Of a DNA stretch of 64,000 nucleotides, positions 35,746 to 44,955 are shown piece after piece. The number at the start of each line of letters is the position of its first letter. Positions within the stretch are counted from its first letter, which is position 1. A program made the translations under genes and the position numbers. Origin of the DNA: Luteimonas abyssi (GTDB taxonomy: Bacteria > Pseudomonadota > Gammaproteobacteria > Xanthomonadales > Xanthomonadaceae); contig NZ_KQ759763.1 of the NCBI RefSeq assembly GCF_001482195.1, positions 3,881,559-3,945,558 of the forward strand. The letters are read 5' to 3'. The notes under the pieces are model-generated. The model saw only the letters and a program-made list of their open reading frames with translations, ran no database searches and was not told where the DNA came from.

Positions 35746-36240
35746 TCAGGCCGCGGCGGCGAGCCGGTGCAGCGCTTCGCCGTCCGCCCGTTGCACCGCC
35801 CAACCGTCCATTCCCACGGCGCCAAGGCTGCGGTAGAACGCCAGCGCGTCCCGGTTCCAGTCCATGACCGACCACTCGAAGCGCGCGCATCCGCGGGTCA
35901 TCGCCAGTTGTGCCATGTGCCGCATCAACGTGCGACCGAGGCCCAGGCCGCGATGCGCCGGACGGACGTAGAGGTCCTCGAGGTAGAGGCCCTGGCGACC
36001 GGGGGAGGTCGAGACACTCTGGAAAAACAGTGCGAAGCCAGCCGCGGCGCCCTCGACGTCGGCGATCACCGCCTCGGCGGCGGGTCGCTCGCCGAACAGG
36101 CTGTCGGCCAGCACCGCCGCGTCCGCGACCCCCTCGTGCTCGAGTCGCCCGTCGTCGGCGAGCTCGCGGATCAGCGTCAGCAGTTCCGGCACATCGTCGC
36201 GGACGGCCGGGCGCAAGACCGCGGCGGCGGGTGCCGCCAT
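35746..36240 (-). CDS. GNAT-family N-acetyltransferase
   Basis: A 164-residue protein carries the acetyl-CoA motif VRPAHRGLGLGRTLMRHMAQ (about residues 91-110), preceded by GLYLEDLYVRP and followed by RFEWSVMDWNRDALAFYRSLGA. This matches the diamine/polyamine acetyltransferase-like branch, which often acts on small amines. The actual substrate is unknown. Its ATG overlaps the yqeY stop by one base, so the two are translationally coupled. Confidence 0.88.
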   Translation of the reverse strand: MAAPAAAVLRPAVRDDVPELLTLIRELADDGRLEHEGVADAAVLADSLFGERPAAEAVIADVEGAAAGFALFFQSVSTSPGRQGLYLEDLYVRPAHRGLGLGRTLMRHMAQLAMTRGCARFEWSVMDWNRDALAFYRSLGAVGMDGWAVQRADGEALHRLAAAA

Positions 36241-36686
36241 CAGCCCGCCAGCCGCTGTTTGACCAGCTTCGACACCAGGCCCATGTCGGCCTGGCCGGCC
36301 AGCTGCGGCTTGAGCACGCCCATCAGCTTGCCGATGTCGGCAGGGCCGGCCGCGCCGGTCTGGGCGACGGCGGCGTCGATCGCCGCCAGGATCTCGGGCT
36401 CGCCGAGCTTCTCGGGCAGATAGCGCTCGATCACCACGATCTCGGCGCGCTCCACCGCGGCCAGATCCTCGCGGCTGGCGGCCTCGTACTGGGTGACCGA
36501 GTCCTTGCGCTGTTTGACCATCTTTTCCAGCACTGCCAGCACGGCGGCGTCGTCGAGTTCGATACGCTCGTCGACTTCGCGCTGTTTGATGGCGGCATTG
36601 ATCAGCCGGATCACCCCGAGCGTGGGTTTGTCGCCGCCCTTCATGGCGGCCTTCATGTCGTCGGTGAGTCGCTGCTTGAGGCTCAT
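36240..36686 (-). CDS. yqeY: GatB/YqeY domain protein
   Basis: The 148-residue product starts MSLKQRLTDDMKAAMKGGDK, with VLEKMVKQRKDSVTQYEAA and a C-terminal tRNA-binding-like domain ending MGVLKPQLAGQADMGLVSKL. It resembles the GatB tail of amidotransferases and is commonly linked to rpsU and dnaG. Its role is unclear; an RNA-related function is suspected. ATG 36686 is preceded by AACAGGAGC. Confidence 0.95.
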   Translation of the reverse strand: MSLKQRLTDDMKAAMKGGDKPTLGVIRLINAAIKQREVDERIELDDAAVLAVLEKMVKQRKDSVTQYEAASREDLAAVERAEIVVIERYLPEKLGEPEILAAIDAAVAQTGAAGPADIGKLMGVLKPQLAGQADMGLVSKLVKQRLAG

Positions 36687-36752
36687 GGAAAGCTCCTGTT
36701 CCGGGCGCCCGTCGGTGGGCGGCAAGAGAGCGACGGGGGCGGACCCCCGGAC

Positions 36753-36794
36753 GCGAAAAACGCAGAAAAGCCGGTCACGCTCGCGCGTGCCGGC
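36753..36794 (-). terminator. Terminator-like hairpin between rpsU and yqeY
   Basis: On the minus strand, GCCGG-CACGC-GCGA-GCGTG-A-CCGGC forms a 10-bp stem with one bulged A. It is followed by TTTTCTGCGTTTTT. This is an intrinsic terminator just after rpsU. In E. coli a partial terminator between rpsU and dnaG makes ribosomal protein S21 more abundant than primase. The same logic is likely here. Confidence 0.75.
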
Positions 36795-36854
36795 TCCTCT
36801 TCGGCGCTGCGGTGCGCGCGTGTGGACGCGCGACAACCGGCAGGGCGAACTGCC

Positions 36855-37070
36855 TCAGTACAGGCGCTGACGCTTGGTCACGTCGCGCGACACGCGACGG
36901 GCCTGACGCTTCACAGCGGCCGCGGCCTTGCGCTTGCGCTCCTGCGTCGGCTTTTCGTAGTACTCGCGCTTGCGGGTTTCGGCCAGCACACCGGCCTTCT
37001 CGCAGGTGCGCTTGAAGCGACGCAGGGCAAACTCGAAGGGCTCGTTTTCGCGGACTTTGACGCTGGGCAT
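36855..37070 (-). CDS. rpsU: 30S ribosomal protein S21
   Basis: The 71-residue basic protein [20 protein letters not shown]...[13 protein letters not shown] is a full-length, textbook bS21. It joins the 30S subunit late and promotes base pairing with the Shine-Dalgarno sequence. It heads the minus-strand macromolecular synthesis block and is followed by a terminator-like hairpin. Confidence 0.98.
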   Translation of the reverse strand: MPSVKVRENEPFEFALRRFKRTCEKAGVLAETRKREYYEKPTQERKRKAAAAVKRQARRVSRDVTKRQRLY

Positions 37071-37165
37071 AGGAATCTCTGGAATGGGGTTGACCGGCCG
37101 GCGGGGCCGGCGCCTCCCTCGATCACGGCATCCGTGACGGCATCTGCCTTCGGGAGAGCCGCGCA

Positions 37166-37831
37166 TCATAGCCGCTGATCTGGCCCCGATGCAAGATCGA
37201 CGATTGCGGAGCCTGTTGCGGGGCCCACCGTCTCGCGCCGACGGGCGGCACGGTGCGCGACCCGCGTGAGCCAGCCGCCCATGGCCTGCCACGCGATGGG
37301 GGCCAGCAGCAGCGACCAGGGGGCATGCAGCAGAAAACCCGGCAGGCCGAGCAGCAGAAGCCAGCGCGTGCGGATCGTCTCCGGGCGCCCGTCGGCGGCG
37401 GCTGCCATCAACCCCAGGGTGCTCACGGTTCCAGCCAGCGTCATTGCGGAGACCAGCATGAACACGGGACCGAATCGGAGGAAGGCCGGCGCCAGGACCA
37501 GCACGTAGACCAGCGCGAACGCCGCCGCGCAGGCCAGCCCCAGGCGGTAGCGTGCAGGCTGAGGGAGGCCGCGCTCGTGCAGCACGGCGAGCAGGTGTTC
37601 GGACTGCGCGGGCGGTAGCCGGTCGGGCTTGACGAGGCCCTGGACGCCACGCTGGACAAGAAACGTCCGGCCGTCGTATGCCAAGCGAAGCGCGTTGGCG
37701 CGATCGGGTGTGCTTCGGAGGCCGAACCTGCGCCATTGGACTGCGGGGTCGATGCCGGATTCGCGCAGGCGTCGGATCAGGATGTCGAGCTGGGCCAGGT
37801 CCCAACGTGGCGAGACGTAGCGTCCGTGCAT
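37166..37831 (-). CDS. Hypothetical membrane protein
   Basis: The 221-residue product starts at ATG 37831 behind an excellent ribosome site (GGAGGACGCACC). The N-terminal 95 residues are soluble, [20 protein letters not shown]..., and include a short segment [19 protein letters not shown]. Four hydrophobic segments then follow (about residues 98-190). I do not recognise the family. It lies between rpsU and the divergent tsaD, with its own likely promoter. Confidence 0.65.
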   Translation of the reverse strand: MHGRYVSPRWDLAQLDILIRRLRESGIDPAVQWRRFGLRSTPDRANALRLAYDGRTFLVQRGVQGLVKPDRLPPAQSEHLLAVLHERGLPQPARYRLGLACAAAFALVYVLVLAPAFLRFGPVFMLVSAMTLAGTVSTLGLMAAAADGRPETIRTRWLLLLGLPGFLLHAPWSLLLAPIAWQAMGGWLTRVAHRAARRRETVGPATGSAIVDLASGPDQRL

Positions 37832-37946
37832 GGTGCGTCCTCCTTGGTCGTGAACGCGCATGGTAGCGGCCCGGTGCGATGTCCGACCGCGAGTCGCCAT
37901 GCCGCCGCGCTTGCCTTGTCGCCGCGCAGTCCCCACCCTGCGCGTC

Positions 37947-38984
37947 ATGCGAGTCCTCGGCATCGAAACCTCCTGCGACGAAACCGGCGTCGCCGTCTAC
38001 GACACCGCCCTGCGCGGCGCCGATGCGCTGCGCGCGCAGGCGGTGTACAGCCAGATCGCGCTGCACGCCGAGTACGGTGGCGTGGTGCCGGAACTGGCCA
38101 GTCGCGACCATGTGCGCAAGCTGGTGCCGCTGGTCCGGGAGACGCTGGCCGAAGCCGGGATGACCCCGGCCGATCTGGACGGCGTGGCCTACACCGCCGG
38201 GCCGGGTCTGGTCGGTGCGCTGCTGGTGGGCGCGGGCGTGGCGCGGTCGCTGGCGTGGGCGCTGGACGTGCCGGCGCTTGGGGTGCACCACATGGAAGGG
38301 CACCTGCTGGCGCCGCTGATCGAGGACGACCCACCCGAGCCGCCGTTCGTGGCCCTGCTGGTGTCCGGCGGCCACACCCAGCTGGTGGCGGTGGAGGCGA
38401 TCGGCCGCTACCGCCTGCTCGGCGAGACCCTGGACGACGCCGCCGGCGAGGCCTTCGACAAGACCGCCAAGATGATGGGCCTGCCGTATCCCGGTGGCCC
38501 GCAGCTGGCGGCCCTGGCCGAGCGGGGCACGCCGGGCGCCCACCGGTTCTCCCGGCCGATGACCGATCGGCCCGGTCTCGATTTCAGCTTCAGCGGCCTC
38601 AAGACCCAGGTATTGCTGGCTTGGCGCGACAGCGACCAGAGCGACGCCACCCGCGCCGACATCGCCCGCGGCTTCGAGGATGCCGTGGTCGACACCCTGG
38701 CGATCAAGTGCGCACGCGCGCTGGACGCGGCCGGCAGCGACACCCTGGTGGTCGCCGGCGGCGTCGGCGCGAACCGCCGCCTGCGCGCGCGCCTGACCGA
38801 GATGTGCGCCCAGCGCGGTGGCCGGGCCTGTTTCCCACGGCCGGCGCTGTGCACCGACAACGGCGCGATGATCGCCTTCGCCGGCGCCCTGCGCCTGCAG
38901 GCCGGCCAGCACGACGATGCCGCCGTGCGTGCGGTGCCGCGCTGGGACATGGCCAGCCTCTCGCCCCTGACGGCGGCGCCCTGA
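37947..38984 (+). CDS. tsaD: tRNA N6-adenosine threonylcarbamoyltransferase
   Basis: TsaD completes the t6A37 modification of ANN-decoding tRNAs with TsaB/E. The 345-residue product starts [19 protein letters not shown]. The metal-binding HHMEGHL motif ([13 protein letters not shown], about residues 111-123) and the ATP-binding [21 protein letters not shown] and [12 protein letters not shown] motifs are all present. ATG 37947 is used because it opens the conserved VLGIETSCD strand; an upstream in-frame ATG adds 29 basic residues. folB follows. Confidence 0.97.
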   Translation: MRVLGIETSCDETGVAVYDTALRGADALRAQAVYSQIALHAEYGGVVPELASRDHVRKLVPLVRETLAEAGMTPADLDGVAYTAGPGLVGALLVGAGVARSLAWALDVPALGVHHMEGHLLAPLIEDDPPEPPFVALLVSGGHTQLVAVEAIGRYRLLGETLDDAAGEAFDKTAKMMGLPYPGGPQLAALAERGTPGAHRFSRPMTDRPGLDFSFSGLKTQVLLAWRDSDQSDATRADIARGFEDAVVDTLAIKCARALDAAGSDTLVVAGGVGANRRLRARLTEMCAQRGGRACFPRPALCTDNGAMIAFAGALRLQAGQHDDAAVRAVPRWDMASLSPLTAAP

Positions 38985-39028
38985 GCGCCCTGCACGTCAA
39001 CGCCTCCACATCGCGGATCGACATCGTC

Positions 39029-39385
39029 ATGGACAAGGTTTTCATCGAAGGGCTCGAGATCGAGGCCCTGATCGGCATCTACGACTGGGAGCGCCGGATC
39101 CGCCAGCCGTTGCTGTTCGATCTCGAGATGGCGTTCGACAACCGGGTGCCCGCGGCCAGCGACGACATCGCCCATACCCTCGACTACAAGGCGGTGAGCA
39201 AGCGCCTCATCGCCTTCGTGTCGGCATCGGATTTCGGCCTGGTGGAAACCCTGGCCGAACGGTGCGCGGCCTTGGTGATCGAAGAGTTCAACGTCGATTG
39301 GGTACGATTGAAGCTCAGCAAGCCGGGTGCGGTGCGCGGCGCGCGCGCGGTCGGCGTGATCATCGAACGCAGACGCCAGGGCTGA
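39029..39385 (+). CDS. folB: Dihydroneopterin aldolase
   Basis: The 118-residue enzyme of folate synthesis cleaves dihydroneopterin to the hydroxymethyl pterin used by FolK. Signatures are MDKVFIEGLEIEALIGIYDW, the active-site Glu-Tyr region, DYKAVSKRLIAFV and GLVETLAERCA. The end VRLKLSKPGAVRGARAVGV carries the conserved SKPGA lysine. ATG 39029 opens the canonical start. folK lies two genes downstream. Confidence 0.96.
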   Translation: MDKVFIEGLEIEALIGIYDWERRIRQPLLFDLEMAFDNRVPAASDDIAHTLDYKAVSKRLIAFVSASDFGLVETLAERCAALVIEEFNVDWVRLKLSKPGAVRGARAVGVIIERRRQG

Positions 39386-39442
39386 TCCGCGGCCTGGCGC
39401 CGTGCCGTCCGCGGCGCGCCAGACCACAGGAGACCCCGCACG

Positions 39443-40762
39443 ATGGAAACCCAGCTCGAACGCCTTCGCGACCTGCTCGCGCCTTACCCCTGGGCCTACA
39501 CCCTGACCGTCCTCGCCGGCCTGATCGTGCTGGCCTGGCTGGCCAACTTCATCACCAAGCGGGTCCTGCTGCGCGGTCTGAAAAAGGCGCTGCAGCGCAC
39601 CCCGCTCGGCGGCGCCGAGCACGATCACGATGTCCGCCTGCAGGTGATCCCGCGACTGGCGAACGTGGTGCCGGCGCTGGTGATCTCGGCCGGCGTGTCG
39701 GTGGTGCCCGATCTGCCGCCGCAGCTGGTGACCGTGGTCAAGGCGCTGTGCCAGGTGTTCGTGGTGGTCACCATCGCCCTGGCGGTCTCCAAGGCGCTGG
39801 ATTCGATCAACCGCGTCTACGAACGCCGGCCCGATGCGCACAACAAGCCGATCAAGGGCTACTTCCAGGTCGTCAAGATCATCATGTTCGTGCTGGTCGG
39901 CATCTCGGTGGTGGCCACCCTGATCGGCGCCGAATTCCTGCACATCATCACCGGCCTGGGTGCGATGACCGCGGTGCTGATGCTGATCTTCCAGGACACC
40001 ATCCTGTCGCTGGTGGCCAGCGTGCAGATCAGCAACGACGGTCGCGTGCGGATGGGCGACTGGATCGAGATGCCGGGCCAGAATGCCGACGGCGACGTCA
40101 TCGACATCGCGCTGCATACGGTGACGGTGCGGAATTTCGATCGCACCGTCACCACAGTGCCGACCAAGAAGCTGGTCAGCGATTCGTTCAAGAACTGGCG
40201 CCAGATGTCGGAAGGCGGTGGGCGCCGGATCAAGCGCTCGCTGCTTCTGGACCAGCGCAGCGTCAGGTTCCTCGAACCCGACGAAATCGCGGAATTCCGC
40301 CACTTCACCGTGCTCGACGACTATCTCGACCGGAAGGCTAGCGAGTTGCAGGCATGGAACGCGAACCTGGCCGAGCGGGGAGCCGAGCCGATCAATCATC
40401 GCCGCGTCACCAACCTCGGCACCTTCCGCGCCTACATCGAGCACTACCTGCGCAACCATCCCGGCATCAACCAGGAGCTCACGCTGCTGGTGCGCCAGCT
40501 GCAGCCTACGGAAATGGGGATCTCGCTGGAGATCTACTGCTTTACCGCCGACACCCGGTGGGTTGTCTACGAAGGTATCCAGGCCGATATCTTCGACCAC
40601 CTGCTCGCCATTCTTCCGGAGTTCGATCTGAAGGTGTTCCAGGGGTGCAGCGATGCGCCGGTAGATGTGAACCTGCGCCGGGTCGAGGCCGGGGATGATG
40701 GCGGCGGTCGCCCCCGGCCATTGCGTGCGCCACCCCCGGTGCCCGCCCCCGACGCTGGCTGA
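39443..40762 (+). CDS. Mechanosensitive channel, MscS family (YbdG/MscM-like)
   Basis: The product has 439 residues. Several N-terminal helices lead to the pore region FLHIITGLGAMTAVLMLIFQ and the beta domain ISNDGRVRMGDWIEMPGQNADGD (conserved GDWIE). It continues with a large cytoplasmic domain, including VTTVPTKKLVSDSFKNW. The longer C-terminal domain matches the YbdG-like branch, which gates at osmotic downshift. The ribosome site CACAGGAGA precedes ATG 39443. The tail is Pro/Arg-rich. Confidence 0.92.
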   Translation: METQLERLRDLLAPYPWAYTLTVLAGLIVLAWLANFITKRVLLRGLKKALQRTPLGGAEHDHDVRLQVIPRLANVVPALVISAGVSVVPDLPPQLVTVVKALCQVFVVVTIALAVSKALDSINRVYERRPDAHNKPIKGYFQVVKIIMFVLVGISVVATLIGAEFLHIITGLGAMTAVLMLIFQDTILSLVASVQISNDGRVRMGDWIEMPGQNADGDVIDIALHTVTVRNFDRTVTTVPTKKLVSDSFKNWRQMSEGGGRRIKRSLLLDQRSVRFLEPDEIAEFRHFTVLDDYLDRKASELQAWNANLAERGAEPINHRRVTNLGTFRAYIEHYLRNHPGINQELTLLVRQLQPTEMGISLEIYCFTADTRWVVYEGIQADIFDHLLAILPEFDLKVFQGCSDAPVDVNLRRVEAGDDGGGRPRPLRAPPPVPAPDAG

Positions 40763-40924
40763 GCCGCATGGCATGGGCCGGGTCCGCGTGTCGCAGGCCC
40801 GGCCGCACGCTCGCGCCATTGGCGCGGGCGTCGCGAATCTCATCCTGATCCGCCGCCGGGCCGATCCACGGTCGCGCAGACCCGGCCGCTGCGCGATGAT
40901 GGGCTATCACTGGAGACCCCGTCG

Positions 40925-41452
40925 ATGTCGCACACCGCGTGCCTCAGCCTGGGCAGCAATCTCGATCCGGAGCGCCACCTGGCCGCCGCCGCCCGGGCGC
41001 TGCACGAGCGCTTCGACGATGTCGTGCTGTCGGCGTTCTATCGCACCCGCGCGATCGGTTTCGACGGGCCCGATTTCGTCAATGCCGCGGCCCTGATCCG
41101 GACCGATCTCGACGTGTACGCGCTCGACGCCTGGCTGCACGCGCTGGAAGACGCCCACGGCCGCGACCGCAGCGGGCCGCGCTACGGCAACCGCAGCCTC
41201 GACATCGACATCGTGCTGTTCGACGACCTCGTGGTCGACGGCCCCGGCCATCTACGCCTGCCGCGGTCCGAGTTGCGGCACGCCTTCGTGCTGCGGCCGC
41301 TGGCCGAGATCGCACCCGACCGGGTGGAGCCGGTCAGCGGCCGGACCCTGGGGGCGCTGTGGGCGGAGTCGCCCGAGCGCGAGGTGGCGATGGCGGTCGT
41401 GGCGGTCACATCCCACGCCCCGCCACGTCCTGGAATGACTTCCGGCGCTTGA
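40925..41452 (+). CDS. folK: 2-amino-4-hydroxy-6-hydroxymethyldihydropteridine diphosphokinase
   Basis: The 175-residue HPPK transfers pyrophosphate from ATP to the pterin from FolB. Motifs are ACLSLGSNLDPERHLAAAAR, SAFYRTRAIGFDGPDFVNAA, the metal site RYGNRSLDIDIVLFDD and LRLPRSELRHAFVLRPLAEI. The ribosome site CTGGAGACC precedes ATG 40925. It lies close to folB and a pteridine reductase, a loose pterin/folate neighbourhood. Confidence 0.96.
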   Translation: MSHTACLSLGSNLDPERHLAAAARALHERFDDVVLSAFYRTRAIGFDGPDFVNAAALIRTDLDVYALDAWLHALEDAHGRDRSGPRYGNRSLDIDIVLFDDLVVDGPGHLRLPRSELRHAFVLRPLAEIAPDRVEPVSGRTLGALWAESPEREVAMAVVAVTSHAPPRPGMTSGA

Positions 41453-41527
41453 GTGGCGCGCCCGGCCGGGAGCACGCTCCCGTGCAGGGGCATTCCGGCG
41501 CGCGTCGACCCGAGGAGGCGGTAGGCC

Positions 41528-42358
41528 ATGTTCGAGACATTTTCCCGCAGCTGGACACTGGTGAAGGCCAGCGCATCGGTCCTGCGTTCGGACAAGGAGT
41601 TGATGCTGTTCCCGGTGATTTCCGGCGCCTGCACGCTGGCGGTGCTGGCGACCTTCGTCTTGCCGCTGTCGCTGCTGGGCGGCTTCTCGCAGGGGTTCGG
41701 CGGGTTGATCGCGGTCGGCCTGCTGTTCTACTTCTGCCAGTACACGGTGATCATCTTCTTCAATGTCGCGCTGGTCGCCGCGGCGATGATCCGCCTCGAC
41801 GGCGGCGATCCGGACCTCGGGGACGGTCTGCGCGCCGCGCGCGCACGCCTGCCGGCGATCCTGGGGTACGCGGCCATCGCCGCGACCGTGGGCCTGCTGC
41901 TGCAGTCGCTGCGCAACCGCGAGGGCAATGTCCTGGTCCGCCTGGTCGGCGGTGCGTTGGGGGCCGCCTGGACGCTGGCCACCTTCCTGGTGGTGCCGGT
42001 GCTGGTGAGCCGGGACATCGGCCCCATCGAGGCGCTGAAGGAGAGCGTGCGCCTGCTCAAGCGCACCTGGGGCGAGAACGCCATCGGCAACGTCGGCATG
42101 GGCGCGGTGTTCGGTGCGATCAGTGCAGCGGTGGCGCTGATCGGCTTCGGCCTGGCCGTGCTCGCGGCGCAGGTCTGGTTCGGGCTGGGGATCCTGATCG
42201 GCGGCGTGTTCGCGATCGCGCTGCTGCTGTTGAGCGTGTTCCAGGCCGCACTGGGCGGGGTGTACTCGGCGGTGCTCTATCGCTATGCCAGGACGGGCGA
42301 TGCGCCGGCCGGCTTCCAGCCCGCCGTCCTCGAGCACGCGTTCGAGCCGCGCCGCTGA
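41528..42358 (+). CDS. DUF6159-family membrane protein
   Basis: The 276-residue protein has about five transmembrane segments, beginning MFETFSRSWTLVKASASVLR then LMLFPVISGACTLAVLATFV. The middle contains a cytoplasmic loop DGGDPDLGDGLRAARARLPAI followed by more helices. The family is of unknown function. ATG 41528 has a strong GAGGAGGCG upstream. It ends one base before the convergent pteridine reductase stop. Confidence 0.8.
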   Translation: MFETFSRSWTLVKASASVLRSDKELMLFPVISGACTLAVLATFVLPLSLLGGFSQGFGGLIAVGLLFYFCQYTVIIFFNVALVAAAMIRLDGGDPDLGDGLRAARARLPAILGYAAIAATVGLLLQSLRNREGNVLVRLVGGALGAAWTLATFLVVPVLVSRDIGPIEALKESVRLLKRTWGENAIGNVGMGAVFGAISAAVALIGFGLAVLAAQVWFGLGILIGGVFAIALLLLSVFQAALGGVYSAVLYRYARTGDAPAGFQPAVLEHAFEPRR

Positions 42359-42359
42359 C

Positions 42360-43112
42360 TCAAGCGCCCACCAGCCGTCCGCCGTCCACGCGCAGGCTCT
42401 CGCCGGTGAGGTAGGTGGCATCGCGCAGCAACCACAGCACGGTGCCGGCGATCTCGTCGGGGGTGCCGGTACGCGCGAGCGGGGTGCGCGCGAGCATCGA
42501 GGCCTGGCGCGCGGGATCGTCGTCGCCGGCGCCCTCGCCCCACAGGATCGCCCCGGGCGCCACGCTGTTGACGCGGACCTCCGGCGCGAGATCGACCGCG
42601 AGCGAGCGGGTCGCGGCTTCCAGCGCGGCCTTGGCCATGCAGTAGAGCGCGTGATCGCGGCGCGGGTGGCGGGCGTAGATGTCGGTCATGTTGACGATGG
42701 CCCCGCGCGCCGCGCGCAACTGCGGCGCCGCGGCCTGGGCAAGGAAGAACGGCGCCCGCGCATTGCTGGCGAACAGCCGTTCCCAGTCGTCCGCGGTGGC
42801 CTCGCCCACCGGTGTGGCGAAGTAGGACGAGGCGTTGTTGATCAGGGCGTCCAGGCGCCCGAAGCGTTCGACCGTCGCGGCGACGAGGGTCGGCAAGCGG
42901 GCGACGTCGGCCAGTTCCGCCTGGAGACACAGGGTGCTGCCCGGGCGCGCCGCTTCCAGGCCGGCGACGAGCGTTTCGAGCTCCGGTCGCGCGCTGCGGT
43001 AGTGCAACGCCACGTCGTAGCCGGCCGCGTGCAGCCGCTGCGCGATGGCGTGACCGAGACGGTGCGCGGCGCCGGTGATCAGGGCAACGGGTGCGGGCGG
43101 GGCGTCGGACAT
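42360..43112 (-). CDS. Pteridine reductase (short-chain dehydrogenase/reductase)
   Basis: The 250-residue SDR protein has the NADPH-binding TGAAHRLGHAIAQRLH, where the Arg after the Gly motif favours NADPH. NNASSYF and the catalytic Tyr-Lys of HALYCMAKAALE are present, as are NSVAPGAILWGE and the C-terminal GESLRVDGGRLVG. This pattern matches bacterial pteridine reductases (FolM/PTR1-like) that maintain tetrahydropterins, fitting the nearby folB and folK. ATG 43112 is chosen; the frame extends upstream without conserved sequence. Confidence 0.88.
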   Translation of the reverse strand: MSDAPPAPVALITGAAHRLGHAIAQRLHAAGYDVALHYRSARPELETLVAGLEAARPGSTLCLQAELADVARLPTLVAATVERFGRLDALINNASSYFATPVGEATADDWERLFASNARAPFFLAQAAAPQLRAARGAIVNMTDIYARHPRRDHALYCMAKAALEAATRSLAVDLAPEVRVNSVAPGAILWGEGAGDDDPARQASMLARTPLARTGTPDEIAGTVLWLLRDATYLTGESLRVDGGRLVGA

Positions 43113-43264
43113 GGGGCGGCCTTTCGGAAGCTGGACCGCCACGATACCGCCGCGCCGGTGGCGGGCGCGCATGCGCGCACGACGACATGCGGCGGATGCG
43201 CGTCGCAGGCGTCCGGTGTCGCCGGTCGCTTATCCTGTACGTCGTTTTCCGCGCTCGAAAGCCC

Positions 43265-44449
43265 ATGTCCGACCGCACGCCCCTGCCCGACGAAGCCCTC
43301 GCGCTCAGCGCGCGCCTGGAGGCCCTGATCCGCGACGAGATCCGCGCCGCCGGTGGCGCGATTCCGTTTTCGCGCTTCATGGAGCTGGCGCTGTACGCGC
43401 CGGGGCTCGGCTACTACAGCGCCGGTATGGCGAAGTTCGGCGCCGACGGCGATTTCGTCACTGCGCCGGAGCTGGGCACGCTGTTCGCCGGCAGCGTGGC
43501 CGAGGCGGTGGCGCCGGTGTTGCGCGAGCTCGGCGAGGACGCGCAGTTCGTCGAGATCGGTGGCGGCAGCGGCCGTTTCGCCGAGTACGCGATCAAGCGA
43601 CTGATGACGCTCGATGCGATGCCGGCGCGGTACGCCATCCTCGAGCCCAGCGCGGACCTGCGCGCGCGTCAGCGCGCGCATCTGCAGCAGCGGTTGACGC
43701 CGCCGGTGTTCGACCGCGTGACCTGGCTGGACGGGCCTGTGGCCGAGCGCTGGACCGGGGTGGTGTTCGCCAACGAAGTGATCGATGCGCTGCCCACGCC
43801 GCGTTTCGCCCTGCACGAGGGCGAGGTGTTCGAAGAGCACGTGACGCTGGATGCGCAGGACGGCTTCGCGATCGCCGACCGTCCGGCCGACGCGCTGCTG
43901 GCCGCCGCGGTGCGCCATGTCGAGCGCCGGCTCGAGACGCCGTTGCCGGACGGCTACCGTTCGGAACTGCTGCCGCAGCTGCCGTACTGGATCCAGGCCG
44001 TGATCGGCGGCCTCGATGCCGGGGCGATGCTGTTCGTGGACTACGGGCATCCGCGCGGCGAGTACTACATGCCCCAGCGCGACACGGGCACCTTGCGCGC
44101 CTTCAGCCGGCACCGGATGGGCGAGGACGTGCTCGGATTCCCGGGATTGCAGGACATCACCGCTTCGGTCGATTTCACCGCGCTGGCCGAGGCGGGCACC
44201 GGGGCCGGCTTCGATTTCGCGGGTTACTGCGCGCAGGGCGCGTTCCTGCTCGGCAACGGACTGGACCGGTTGCTGGCGGAGCTGGAGGCGCGGGCGCCGG
44301 ACGAGGCCGCGCGCTACCGGCTGCGCCAGGAAGTGAAGCAACTGACCCATCCCGACCGCATGGGCGAGCGCTTCCAGGTCATGGGGTTCGCGCGCGACGT
44401 CGAATTCGGGCATGCGTTCCTGGCCGGCGATCTGAGCTATCGGTTGTGA
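43265..44449 (+). CDS. Class I SAM-dependent methyltransferase, MidA/NDUFAF7 family
   Basis: The product has 394 residues. Signatures include IPFSRFMELALYAPGLGYYSAG, GDFVTAPELGTLFAGSVAEA, the SAM site FVEIGGGSGRFAEYAI, VVFANEVIDALPTPRF and AMLFVDYGHPRGEYYMPQRD. In mitochondria NDUFAF7 methylates an arginine of complex I. The bacterial target is not established. The stop overlaps the GTG start of the VanZ gene, so they are coupled. Confidence 0.92.
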   Translation: MSDRTPLPDEALALSARLEALIRDEIRAAGGAIPFSRFMELALYAPGLGYYSAGMAKFGADGDFVTAPELGTLFAGSVAEAVAPVLRELGEDAQFVEIGGGSGRFAEYAIKRLMTLDAMPARYAILEPSADLRARQRAHLQQRLTPPVFDRVTWLDGPVAERWTGVVFANEVIDALPTPRFALHEGEVFEEHVTLDAQDGFAIADRPADALLAAAVRHVERRLETPLPDGYRSELLPQLPYWIQAVIGGLDAGAMLFVDYGHPRGEYYMPQRDTGTLRAFSRHRMGEDVLGFPGLQDITASVDFTALAEAGTGAGFDFAGYCAQGAFLLGNGLDRLLAELEARAPDEAARYRLRQEVKQLTHPDRMGERFQVMGFARDVEFGHAFLAGDLSYRL

Positions 44450-44844
44450 GTCGAGGGGGCGTGCTCAAGCCGTTTCGGCGGCCGTCGTGGTGGGTCGCGT
44501 TGTGGGCGACGGCGATCGCGGTGACGGTGGGGTTGTCGTTGAGTCCGCCACCGCCGATGCCGCCGGTCGACGGCGGCGACAAGATCGGGCATTTGGTCGC
44601 ATATGGCGCGCTGGCTGCCGCGGCGGTGCAGTTGTTCGCGCGCTGGCGCGGGGTACTGACCGCGGGTATCGGGCTGGTGCTGCTGGGGGTCGGCCTGGAG
44701 GTGGCGCAAGGCGCGCTGACCGAGACCCGGATGGCGGACCCGATGGACGCGCTGGCGAACACGCTGGGGGTCCTTATGGGCCTGGCGACCCGGTGCACGC
44801 CGTGGCGCGATCTTCTCCTGCGGCTGGATGCGCGCTGGCGATAG
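44446..44844 (+). CDS. VanZ-like membrane protein
   Basis: A product of about 132 residues has four short hydrophobic segments. It carries the VanZ core GGDKIGHLVAYGALAAAAVQL and LEVAQGALTETRMADPMDALANTLG (conserved Asp-His-Tyr and the DxxANxxG end). The function of the family is uncertain. GTG 44446 overlaps the methyltransferase stop (GTGA); GTG 44461 with an adjacent GAGGGGG is an alternative. A small hairpin GCAGG-TT-CCTGC follows the stop. Confidence 0.85.
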   Translation: MSRGGVLKPFRRPSWWVALWATAIAVTVGLSLSPPPPMPPVDGGDKIGHLVAYGALAAAAVQLFARWRGVLTAGIGLVLLGVGLEVAQGALTETRMADPMDALANTLGVLMGLATRCTPWRDLLLRLDARWR

Positions 44845-44955
44845 CGCAGGTTCCTGCAACGGCGACGGTATGCACGCAGGCGCCGTACCGTCCGCACCGC
44901 GGCCGCGATGGCGGCGCCTGATACCCTGCGTGCCTTTCCCGGACCCATCGCCCGC

